Shown here: positions 1 through 12,800 of the stretch, in pieces
How the letters are laid out: each line of letters starts with the position of its first letter
Numbering within the stretch: the first letter of the stretch is position 1
Assembly: GCA_023362775.1 (NCBI GenBank)
Contig: JALMGJ010000002.1
Location: 73,695,414-73,759,413 of the forward strand
Source: Charina bottae
Lineage: Eukaryota > Chordata > Lepidosauria > Squamata > Charinaidae
DNA: 64,000 nt
Reading direction: 5' to 3'
Made by a program: the position numbers and the translations under genes
The notes under the pieces: model-generated
Seen by the model: the letters and a program-made list of their open reading frames with translations, nothing else
The model's database searches: none
What the model was told of the DNA's origin: nothing

Positions 1-744
1 CTACAGGAAATATAAGGATCAACAGCAGGCTAGAATATGGATGATGATTCTACAGTTTTCATAGTGAAATATTCCAGGCATCATTAGGGCTAAAATCTCA
101 TATTGCTAACTTGGTTAATTTAAAATGATAAAAAAAATACCCTGTGGCTTTCTTGGAAATTCAAGGTCTGTTCCTTTCAATATTAGCAAGATAGTTCAGA
201 TGGCAATTACAATATTTATACAAAATGAGATGTCTTCATTGGCCAAACTGTTAGCACATAAGGGAACAAAATCAGAGGCTAACCAAACCATGCCTAAGGA
301 AAAGCAGGTTTTTCAAGCCTCAGAATTTAAGGTTTGCAGGGGCAAAAGGCAAGTAGTGAGAAGATCATCCCGATGAGCTTCTCTATCTCCTTCTTGGGTT
401 TTGTACCTCCATCTCTTTAATTCCAATCTTACTCAACGTAATAGAAAACCTTTTTTTTTCTTTTGTTCCTGCAAAATGGGTGCTCTGAGTCAGATTGTAT
501 TGGGAAGGGAGAGGGAATATTGTGGGGAAGGAGGAGGGAAAGTCACTTTTTGGAGCCTTCTAATTGGCTCAGAAAAAAATATTCAATTTCCAGATAATTC
601 ATGAACAGTCGAAAGTTACTTTCTTAATGCTCTGTCATCTATATCCAGGAAAGGATGGGCCAACAGCTTCATATCCATCTCATACATACATTCCCACAGT
701 GGAAACGAAATAAGATCTGGCATATACAGTCTTTATTGACTTAC
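1..744. other. SLMAP intron, nothing recognised
   Basis: Intron 3' of the last visible exon. I looked on the minus strand for a hydrophobic tail-anchor exon and found none. The short open frames here resemble no known protein. Confidence 0.6.
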
Positions 745-879
745 ATTGTTTCCTTTTTCTTGAAGTAGCTTCAGGTTCTCTTTACACTGTTTAAGTTCAT
801 CTGTGACTGATTGCTTTTCCTGCTCAGTGATTTCAAACTTTAACTTCAGATCTGAAAGCACGGTCTGTGTCTTTTCATA
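745..879 (-). CDS. SLMAP: SLMAP window exon 21, last coiled-coil exon
   Basis: 135 nt, phase 0-0, 45 codons from [10 protein letters not shown] to LLQEKGNN. The donor is GTAAGT, so translation continues to a later exon. In mammals this junction is followed by one of two alternative hydrophobic tail anchors. Neither is visible in 1-744. Confidence 0.95.
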
Positions 880-3800
880 CTAAAGGAAATAGTAAGAATA
901 ATAACAACTTATTTAAACTTTAGAAATACAGTAAGTTAAAAACAACTTCTGAATAAATTCTTAATCCTTTAACAAATTATTACACTCTATTATAATGTAG
1001 GGATTTGGAATAAGAGTTTAGGGGTGTGTGTGCACGTGTTTTATAAGTGAGTATATGTTAGAAGAGGAGGTCTGGATAAAAGCAGATGCAACAATGCCTG
1101 CTCAATAGCCTTCATGAAGTCAACTGATTTACCAGTGATGAATAAGAACTATCCCAATTGCTCTGTTTTTAGAGTTGCTAGGAGTCATGGAGCATACAAA
1201 TTTAATAAATTAATTATTATTTTATTATTATTCAAAGGAAAAGCGACAAAAAGACAATAAAAACATGGCTTCGACCAGAACTAGATCTTGCAATTTTTTT
1301 CTCCCCAGCAGGTGGTGAAAAGTGATGATGATGTCACTCATTAACTAGTAGAAACTAAGAAAAGTGGGACTGCAGACCTGCAGATTTTGAGTGTCAGAGG
1401 TTTGCCATAAGTTAATTGCTCAAATAAAACTACTCACTTAAATATACTCCATTTAAATATAATATTACTATAGTTTTACTTTCCACTAACTGACCAGAAC
1501 GATAAACCTTCATTTCAAATTTGATTTTCTGTTTTGAAGATAACTCAGTAAGAGAAATAATTCAATAATATTAATTGGACTGTTTTACAATAAAGTTCTC
1601 ACCTCTCCCAGACTAAAAAAGCATCTGTTCAAGATGCTCTAATTAGCAAAGCTAATCAAACTCCTGAAAGAGTTACACTCCACTTTTTATCAATAACATA
1701 GCTGTGGAGTCAGTCAGTAGCATTAGATTCCTGGGGATGCAGTTAACAAATAGTCTGTCCTGGTCCCTTAATACCACATTTTTGGTAAAGCGAGCACAGC
1801 AACGTTTGCACTTTTTGCGTCGGATGAAGAAAGTACATCTCCCATCTTCCATTCTCCTTACTTTCTACAGAGGCACTATAGAGAGTGTACTTACAAGCTG
1901 TATTTCCATCTGGTTTGGAGGCTGTAGGGCCTCAGATAGAAAGTCTGTGCAGAGAGTGGTAAGGGCAGCAGAAAAGATAATTGGGATATCTCTGCCCCTC
2001 ATCCAAGATTTAGCACATGCACGCTGTTTGTCCAGAGCTCGAAAGATCATCAGTGATGCCTCCCATCCTCATCATGGTTTGTTTTCTTTGTTACCCTCTG
2101 GGAAGAGGTTCCGCTGTATCCGATGTAGAACAGCCAGATTGGGAAACAGCTCTGTCCCCCAGGCTATTGGATTCTTGAATGCCAAATAGGTTCTTTTAGG
2201 TGAAATATGTTAGATATGTAAAGAATGTATATTTTATAGTAATTATGGATTTTTATTAGTATTTTAATGTTTGACTGAAATTGTGTTAAAGAATGTATAT
2301 TTTTAAGAATGTATATTTTATAAGAATGGGTATTTTATAGTAATTATGTTTTTTTATTATTATTAGTATTTTATTGCTTGAGTGAATTTGTGAGCCAACT
2401 GCAACGAAATTTCATTCTATTGTGCACTTGTATAGTGTATAGTGGGATGACAATAAAGTTATTATTCTATTCTATTCTATTTAATCTAATCCAATTAAAC
2501 ATAATCTAACTATAATTGCCTAGGAGGCTTTTCTGCCAAAAATATAAAACTGCAACATCTGTTATTTGACTTTGGCTTATTTCTTTCTGAGATTGGGTTT
2601 CAGTTCAATTTGCAGCCAAGATGTTATCCTAACCAAAAAGCTCCATATCTCTGGATTTCATTAAGACATCCTGCAGAAATCTCATGTAAATCCCATTACA
2701 TTGTTATTAATCCTGTGAAAAATCTCATGCTTACTGTGGAAAGTAAAAATACAGCCATTCCTAGAATGCTTGAATCAAAGACAAAAAATCAAGTTTAAGT
2801 GATAAAACAGTTAACAGCTTTCTTCCTGAAACAGAAAACTTTCATTCAATTGAAAATATTTAGATTATCTTATATTTATCAACATATTACAAAAACTAAG
2901 ACTCATTTATTCTTTACTGGCATGCCACCAACTGATCATGCAAAATATAAAAGTCAAGATGATTAGAATATTTTGTCCAGAAAAATATTCTTCAGGTATT
3001 GTCATTCAAAATACAACCATGAGAATATTAAACAGTCCTGCACCAATGTCATATTTTAGGTCCTCTACGCACTGCAACATGCACCTGCTCTAATTTGCAT
3101 GGGTGGCTCACTGAAAGACCACAATGTAAGTAGCAATGTTATTCCTCTGGCCCCCAATGTTGATTTTAATGTAGCAATATTTTTGAAAACTGTTGTATTA
3201 TTTTGTAAATAAAACTGGGATATAACTCATGCCACTATTTACAATACTTTAACAATAAAGAAACATCATTAAATGTTTCCTCTTTAAATATTTGTAAAAC
3301 TTTTGAAAACAAGAAAAAAACAGTATAACCATATATGTTTTACAGAATGGAAGTGTAAACAGACAAGAACAAGGAGGAACCGTGCCACAGAAGGACAGTC
3401 ACAGATTGAGGGTTTGGGTTTTTTTAAACAGAAGGGAACATCATGTAAAATATTTACCTTGAGCAAAATTTCTGGTTTTAAACTAAATCTGTTGTTAAGC
3501 AAAGTATGTAGCTAATTACATTCCTAAAAGATTATAAAAACTGAAAAATCTGCTCCATTTTCTCATTCTTAAGGATAACATTCTATCAATATAATTATTT
3601 TCCATTTTCAAGGGTCACATATATTTCATCAATGCTTTATTCATTTCTATTCTACAGGCTTCTTATTTGATAGGGTTCTTATTAATTTCCAATAGAATAA
3701 ATGGAAAGTAGATATAAGAAAAAAAATATTTTTTTATTTATTCAATTTCTATAGCTGCCCATCTCAACAAGTGACTCTGGGAGGCTTACAGCAATAAAAC

Positions 3801-6800
3801 CATAAAACTGTTAAAGCAATTACAATTAAAACACTTAAAACACAAAATAAATATACATGGCTGCCAGGTAAGCAATGCATGGATGTTAATATAGCCAAGA
3901 ATCGGGACCATTCCCACGTTCAGGGCCCCAGACCCGGGCACATGAAGACCAGGTCTTCATGGCCTTGCGAAAGGCCAACAGGGTCGGGGACATCCTGATC
4001 TCTGAAGGGAGAATATTCCAGAGGGCAGGGGCTACGGCAGAGAAGGCGCGCCTTCTAGTCTCCGCCAACCAACATTCCTTGGCCGACGGGACCCGTAGCA
4101 TACCCAGCCTACCAGATCAAATTGGACGGGTAGAAACAACTGGGAGAAGACGGTCCCTTAGGTAACCCGATCCCAAGCCATGAAGGGCTTTAAGGTGACA
4201 ACCAGCACCTTGAATTGCACCCAGAAGCACACCGGCAACCAATGCAGCTCACGTAGCAGTGGTGTTACGTGCGTCAAATATCCGACTCCATTTACTACTC
4301 GTGCAGCCGCATTCTGCACGAGTTGAAGCTTCCGAATGCTCTTCAAGGGCAGCCCCATGTAGAGCGCATTGCAGTAATCCAGACGGGAGGTCACGAGGGC
4401 ATGAGTGACTGAATATGATGTGGAAGCTGCTTGGAACAGAGTGGCTGTGTTACTTGTCCAACAAGAATACATCCAGGCTTGATAATTGGAAGAATGCTAT
4501 TATTATTCTCTTTTGCAAAAGAAACAATAAGAAGAGTGAATACAGAGTTATTTGTTTGTTAAGCATCCTGGAAAGGGGTTTGTCAAAATTCTTGTTGAAA
4601 GGGTAGAAGAGCAAAATTTAGGAGCTGTAGTGCAGGGCATGTACAAATAAATTTTTGGTTTTTCAACAAGTTGTTAAGAAATGTTTCAATGTAAAAAAGA
4701 AAGTGTATTTCATGTTTGTTGATTTAGATAAAATATATGATTAAGTTAATAGGACTGAATTATGGAACCTTTTGCACAAATGGGAAGATGAAAGTTTGTT
4801 GCTGAATGCAGTAAGAGCAATATATGATCAAAGTGAAACACATATAAGGATATATTAAATGCTTAGTGAAGCAACAGTGAGCAGGAATATGTGATTTCTC
4901 CTTGGTTGTTTAACATACTTAATGCGGACCCCCATGCTTTATGCCTAAGCGTTTTATGTAAAACAGACTTTTACTATGTTTAAAATTACATGGTTTACTG
5001 CACTGAATAACCCAGACACTGGCTATATTTCTCTCTTTAATGAAATGAGCAATTGTATGTAACTGAAGATAGAAACAAAAGTTTCCAATCCCCTGCTCAG
5101 AGAAATGCTGGGAGAGGAGAGAGGGGGAGGTCTGAGCTCAGTTTCATTGAGCCACTGTATGGTTTCTTATTACATTCAAATCCATCCAATGAAGGGTCTG
5201 ATGTTAGGAGAACAAAACAGTATAAAGATCCTAACTCTGGGCCTACCTAAAGATATGCAAACATCCATGTGATCCATTTGAAACTTACCTCATTCTGAGC
5301 ATCCTTAGCTTGATTTTCTGCCTCATTAAGAAGTGTTTTTAGAGTCGCTGCATCACGCTGATGTTCTTCTTTTAAAGAACCCATTTTATTTTCAAGTTCC
5401 TTTCGGTTTATCTCCAGAACACTCAGATCACTGGTAAGTGCTAAACTCTGTTGTTGAGAGCTATAAAAGAAATTAAAAATCACAATTATATTTAGAAATA
5501 AGTGTTTTAAACCAATGCATTATCAATTTATGCTCTTTGTAATCATAATATTATTCTACTGCATATCCTTATGACTAAAGTTCTGATGTACAGGCATACT
5601 GTGTACAAAAGAAGACATAAAGTTCCATACAAGTATTAGTTTGCGGCAGCAGTATAAGTAAATATTTTACAATCAGCTCAAAACACCAAAAAACAAACAA
5701 ACAAATAACCCCAACCCTTAAAATTTAAACTAAAGTTTATGAAGTTCATTTGTTTTAACAATAAAGGAAAAGTTAATAATGGCTTAAAATGTTGTTAGTA
5801 TAAACTGGTTAATCTAAAACCAAAACTAAAACTTCTGATTTCTTCCTCATAGACACTGGAGGAAAAGAGAAGGAAAATGAGTAAGCCTGAGGCTGATTTT
5901 CATAATGTTAAGGCAATGTTTACATAAAATAAAATCAGCTGGGAAAAGTTCAACACCTTTGGCCTTTTCCCATTTGATTCAGCAGCACTTACTTATGTAG
6001 CTCCTTCTCCTGTTGCTGAAGTTCACCTGCAAGCAAAGAATTCTTCTTCTTTAATGAGAGACATTCAGATTCAAGAACAGTCCACTCCTCTCTCAACTTT
6101 TCAAGTTCACCTACAAAGCAAAGAATACGAAGTTATTCTTGGAGCTAGCTAAGAAACTACCATTTAAAAAGATCTACAGTAGTGCCAATAATATATTTGA
6201 ATGTGCATGCCTATTTTGTGGTAAAAACTGATTTTCACAATGATAAATCAGCATGTTGTGGGCTAAGTTTTTTTTTTAAAAAAAACCTTGAAATTAGGAA
6301 TGTGTAAAACTCACTGATTTGGGAATGAATATTCTGGAGAATTCTGTTTCCCCTTTGGATCGGGGTGGCTCAGCAATTTCCAGAATTATATCCTAAGAAC
6401 AAGAAGTGGTTCCAGGTGTCCCATGGGTAGTCCAGCCCAAAATAGGCCTGTTTTATGTTTGCTGCCTTGAGTTATTTATAAAAATAATAAAGGGGGGGAT
6501 AATTAATTATAGGCTCCTTCCTAGGGCTGAGCGCGAGGGACTGGCCCAAGGTCACCCAGCCGGCTTTCGTGCCTAAGGCGGGACTAGAACTCACAGACTC
6601 CTGGATTCTAGCCCAGCACCTTAACCACTAGACCAAACTGGCTCTATTATATATATTAAATAATATAATATAATATAATATAATATAATATAATATAGTA
6701 TAGTATAGTATAGTATAGTACAGTACAGTACAGTACAGTACAGTACAGTACAATACAATACAATACAATACAATACAATACAATACAATACAATACAAAA

Positions 6801-9800
6801 TTAAAGATGTACAGTACAGATATCCAACTGCAGTGAGCTTATGGCATGATTACTGTCAAGACAAATATGAGAAACATGGGCCATTATACTGAAAATTACT
6901 TACTGGCCTAGAGTCACCAAATAAGATTCCATGACTTAAGGTAAACTTAAACCTAATGTTCCCCAATACTAGTCCAATTTCTTAACCTCTACACCTTACT
7001 AGTAAGGTGATGATACACTGTTTTCAAATGCAGCGTAGTAAGTTTTAGACGCATCCATTTTGATTCTCATAATAGTTCTACCTAACAAATAACAGCCAGA
7101 ATCACAGTATTTCATATATGATGCATTTTTAATTTGAGATTGTTATGACAGGACTTATATTATAATTAATCAAATATTTTGTTTGTTTTTATGTGGGCAA
7201 CTCCTGGAAAATATACTTGAAAAACTTTTCCTTACATGGCACTAGAGCTTTGGTTCAGATACTTCTTTGGAATGGCTGTACTCACAAACTACATTGACTA
7301 TTGGTGCACCAAAGTGCACTAGAGATTTTAACTTTGGACCCAGCTTCCTTTCCAAAACTTCTGATGTGTATAGTAGATAGTAGAAATCTCTCGAATTACA
7401 TGCTTCATTACCAGGGTAAAGAATTATAGAAGTAGATTGTTTACTGTATCAAAATACTAAATTTCATCAAGTCCACCAGTGTCTTTATACTACTATGATA
7501 TAACTAAAATTCAAATATTTACTCATTATCTCAATTTCTATCATTTCTAAATACAAGGCACCAAAAACACTCTTTATATACATTATTAATAAGACAGTTG
7601 TGCTGTACCTTGCAAACGGGTGGCTTCCTCTCTCTGCTGATCCTCACACTGCTGACATCGTAGCTGAAAACTGGCTTGCAGACTGACAATTTCTTTTTCA
7701 TATTTGGAAGCCTCTTTGCGCCATCGTTCAAGCTCGGCTCTCACTTTCTGAAGCTCTTCTTGTAAAATGGCAACATCTGTGTCCCTTTCTGATGCGGCCT
7801 TCTCCGCCACTTCTTGCAACAACAGGATCTCATTCTGAGCACTTATCAATTCATTCCGAGTACTGGAGATCTCATTTTCCTTTTCTTCATGAAGACGTTC
7901 AATATCTTTTTGTAGTCGATGTAACTGAGCTATAAACATTTATTAGAAAGTATATCATCTTAAAAATTTAAGTACACAAATTCATGTCAAATATAACTAT
8001 AAAAATGTCAATGAAGGTTCTCAGTCATCCAGGTGGAACAGTCTGTGGCTTGAATCATGTCAACTGGATTTCTATTTTTTCAGTAGAAACGTTTCACTCC
8101 TTATCCAAGGAGCTTCTTCAGTCTGAGTAAAGTTAGTAAGTAATCATTTAAGGATTCCCTTACTAACTTTACTCAGACTGAAGAAGCTCCTTGGATAAGG
8201 AGTGAAACGTTTCTACTGAAAAAATAGAAATCCAGTTGACATGATTCAAGCCACAGATAACTATAAAAATATTTTTATGAAAGTAATACTACTGTATAGG
8301 ATGAAAGAAATGCTTGCATTACATCACTATATTGTAGCATAAATTTCACTCAAACAACTTCATAAGTCAATATCCCTCATTGTTATGTTTGAAATATTTA
8401 GACAAAATTATAAAAATATCAAATAAACCTACACAGATACAAAATTGGGTAAACTGGAAGACTCCAGGACAGAGCTTTCCAAACTGTGTGTCGGGACACG
8501 TTAGTGTGTCGGCTGCAGTGTCTGGGTGTGTCGCGTCTGCTGCTGCCTCCGAGCTCTGCCAGGATTCCGTGCAGGTCCTAGTGCCTGCCTTGTGCCCTGC
8601 TGTAAGAGTCTGTCGCGAAATGATGCCCTGCTGTAAGAGTGTGTCGCGAAATGATGCATGTCTAAAAAGTGTGTCACCAACATGAAAAGTTTGGAAAGCT
8701 CTGCTCCAGGAGGTACTTCTTGAGGGGATTTTTGAGGTTTATTATCATATTAGGTTTATACATTTAAAACAACACTCCTCTAAGTTTAGATCTGTATATC
8801 CTGGTATCTATCTTCTTGTGCAGATATACTCCTAAATCAGAGCTTTCCAAACTGTGTGTCGCGACACAAAAGTGTGTCGCCACACACAGCGTGGTGTGTC
8901 GCCACACCACCCGGAAGCAGCGGGGCACGCGTGCACGGCGGCAGCAGCAGCGGTGCAGGATCAGTGGTTCCGCGTTTTAGCGGAGGCTGCCGCTGCCGCC
9001 GTGCATGCGCGCACCACCGCACGCCCCCCGCGCCACTGCTGTGCACGCGCGCCGCCGCACGCCCCCGTGCCGCTGCCGTGCACGCCGCCGTACGCCCCCC
9101 CGCACCGCCGCTGTGCACACGCGCGCCGCCGCCGCACTGCCGCCACCACTGGTGTGTCGCCAGCGGCGGCACTTTGGAAAGCCCTGTCCTAAATAATACA
9201 GGAAGAAAGGGATACTAATCCAGCTTTCTTAAAATTCTGGTGAATGGAGGGAGACAATCAGAATGCACTGGAAAGAGAGTGTGGTTGAAGACAGCTCAAG
9301 TACTTATAGCAGAGCTTTCCAAACCTTTCATGTTGGTGACACACTTTTTAGACATGCATCATTTCGCAACACACTCTTACAGCAGGGCACAAGGCAGGCA
9401 CTAGGACCTGCGCGGAATCACAGCAGGTTTGGAGGCAGCAAGGCTCAAGGCAGGCACTAGAACCTGCGCGGAAGCCAGGAGGCAGCAGCAGCCGCGACAC
9501 ACCCAGACACTGCAGCCGACACGCTAACGTGTCCCAACACACAGTTTGGAAAGCTCTGACTTATAGTGTCACCTTGTCCTGCACTTCAAGAAAGCAATAG
9601 CAGCTGTTGCAACCCTTCCTCCTTTATAGCTATGTTTATCTATTTAAATAGCACTTTTGTTTGCTTCCACAGCAACCAATCTCCTGTAACTTATCTGTAA
9701 TTATCAGAGTAAATGAAGAGATGCTACTTAAGGAGAGCAAGTGCTTATATTTGTGATATAAATTTAAATAATAAACTAACTAAATAAATAAATTTCTTTA

Positions 9801-12800
9801 TTATTCTTAAACTCCAATCTATTGGGAATAAAGGCTCTCAGGCAGCTATGTATTTTATTTTGCCTTTTGATTTGTTATAAAAAATGTATTGATAAAAGTG
9901 GATGTAGCCGTGAAAGTGTGGAACAGTAGTGATGCTAGTTGTTTTTTTCTCTCATACAGAGTGCAAAGAAAGGCAATACAATGTAAGTGTACGTAATGTC
10001 TTCCCAAAGTTTACTGACCACAAATGGAAATATACCCCCCAAAGAAAAAGAATTACTACAAACCTAATTAAAAGAGGAAGTCTAAAGATTTGTTCCAGCA
10101 GGACTGATTTTTATAGGGATTATAGAAAGAAAGATGTGCACTCAGCATTATTATGAGGCCAGCACATCTAAAAGAGCCTTAGACAATTATGAAGATGAAA
10201 AATGGAAAGCTTTGAATAAAGCAATTTTGAACGAGACCAGATGGACAAAGTGTTAGGCCAGACTAAGAATTGTTATTTTTAAAATGAAAACTTTGTGTTA
10301 ATTAATTTTTTAACTCAGATTCAAATTCTCAGCTGAAGCAAATATTATGCTAGAAACCTGACAGCGTTCTCTTATAGTGCAATTTTTTTTAAAAAGGTTA
10401 AGCAGTTTCATATTTACTCTAAAATATATTTAAAACGTATGCCTTTTTTCTTCATTACATCTAACAATATTTAAGGAAATATATTTTAATCAGTGCTTTA
10501 AATAGAAAATTGATAAATATTTTGAATAAATACCATATTCATATTATGATCTAGAACAATTACATACTAATATCTTAATTCAAATTAATTATGACTAAAA
10601 ACTATTGAAACTAATTAAATATGTTGGCCCAACAGAAATACTCGTGTTATTAGTTCTAACTAAATTAGTAATGACTAAGGTTTTATGTGTGAACTGTTAC
10701 TGAAAATAGAAGAATATAAACAACCAGTTGGTGTTATCCCAGCTGGAAAACCTGTCTTGATTACAGGGTATTATATTACACATTATTTCATTTATTTTCT
10801 GGCACTATGTAACAAATCTTTTTATTTGCCTTAAGATTAATTTTGATTACTATATTTCTGACTGCTTTGCTTGGTTTTTATTTTTAAAATATTTTAACTG
10901 TTCTAAGGGTGGGGATTATGTTGAGAGCTAGAGTATCACAAGGCAAAGATGCCAGTTAGGGCAACCACCAATGGTCACCTAGCTAAATGGTCTAAATGAC
11001 TAAACAAAACAAACTAACAACCTGTTAAGAAAAACAGAGGAAAAGAAGCATCATGTATGAACTATGCTGTCATCTGACAGAGGGCAATCAACTATTTATA
11101 ATGGCTTCATCCTAGTATGCAATAAAGGTTGTTATCAAGCTTTGCCATGGAGAATGTCTGGGGAACTTCTACTAATCTCAAAACAGGGCACCTGACAGCC
11201 AATGCCACTGTGCATGATAGGCATGATTCCTCCTCTGGAACACCCTCCTATCAGATATAGGAACTGTACCCTCTGTCCTAATATTCAGGAAGTCTTTAGA
11301 AACATAGCTTTTTAAATGTGGGTTTGAGGACTGAAGAAAGAATGAGAGATGTACCTGAGTTAGGATGCATCTGGCTGCTTGTTGTTATAAGATGTTATGG
11401 GTTTGTAGTATTATAATTATGTTAAACTAATTTTGATAGTATTTATTATAATTATTTGATAATTTTAATAATTTAATGATTGCAATATACTATATGTATT
11501 CTATGTTTTGCTGTTAACCATTTAAAAGTTACATGACTGAAGTGCCATAGAAGCATTTCCAATAAATAATCAGATAATATGGACATGTACATATCATGCA
11601 CAAACACCACCAGTAATAGTATTGTTAGGCAGATTTTTAGAGCATATCTGCAATAACAGCATATATACTAGGCATCACTCATTTGAATCATCCTTTAAAA
11701 GTAATCTCATTCATATAAAGAGATGTCCTGTCACTGATAGCAGTTAATTTTACCAACCATTTTAGCACCAGACATTTCATTCTACTTTAAGAATTTTGTA
11801 TAGAAAATGATTATAATTTCTTGTTCTTTTCAATGATACCATGTGCATTTTTTCTATTATATTTTTTATCTAACTCTGAAGAATTTTTTTTACCTTGGAG
11901 AACTTGAATTTGTTTGGTGGACTCTTCAGCTTTCAATCGATAGGCTTTTCTCTCTTCTTCCAACAGAGCTGTAGGTATTATGAAAATATTCAACATATCA
12001 TTTCACTATGTCTTCCATTATCAATTTTATACATTAGATATTAGTTTTTAAACAGGTTACTTAAAGTTTAGTATGTCATTAAAATTCTGTCATAACCAAT
12101 GTAAGTGAATTATATTTAAATTATTATTGTGCTAGTTGTTAATAAACTTTGTCTAAAATTGTTTAAAATATTATGCACTCTTTTCAATGCATTCATGATA
12201 CCACTCTACTTTGAAAATGAACCTGACTATAAGGCACAGCTTTCCAAACTGTGTGTCGCGACACAAAAGTGTGTCGCCTGCGGGGCCCAGGTGTGTCGCA
12301 TCAAAACCTGGAAGCGCTGATGGTGTGCGGTTGCGCGCACGGTGGCGGTGGGGGGCCATCAGCGCTTCCGGGTTTTCGCATGGCACACAAGGACACCGCT
12401 GCCGCCACCGCTGTGGCGTGCGAAAATCCGAAAGCGGCGGCGGTTCCGGGTTTTTGCGCGCCACTGCAGCGGTGGCGCTTCTGGGTTTTCTTGCGCACCG
12501 CCGTTGGTGTGTCACCGCGGGAAAAGTTTGGAAAGCCCTGCTATAAGGAAAGTGACTGATTCCATTTTAATTGCTTAAGCTAAATATTTATTTAAACTTA
12601 AACCAAAATGCAATACTGTACATGTCTATTCTGAATTAAGCCCTGCTGAGTTCAATGGGACTCATTCCCAATTAAGTGCTAATAAGATAGCAGCCTTTTA
12701 CCCCTTTGCTGAAAGTATGGTATAAACATATACCCTTCATCTCGATTAAAAATGATCAGACCACAGACTTCAATGCCCTCTTCGATTACTGTATTGGGGC

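Noticed and set aside
8854..9218. Several overlapping open frames of 60-120 codons on both strands in the CG-rich DNA
   Set aside because: They lie wholly inside a hAT MITE, in all frames, and consist of Ala/Arg/Pro/His runs from CGCCGC repeats. Stop codons are rare there because of base composition.
8470..9558. CRISPR-like array (repeated GTGTGTCGC motifs and three similar units)
   Set aside because: Vertebrate DNA; the units are separate hAT insertions with different target duplications, not spacers between equal repeats.
12171..12578. Five overlapping open frames
   Set aside because: Same cause: type B MITE interior, no protein-like sequence.
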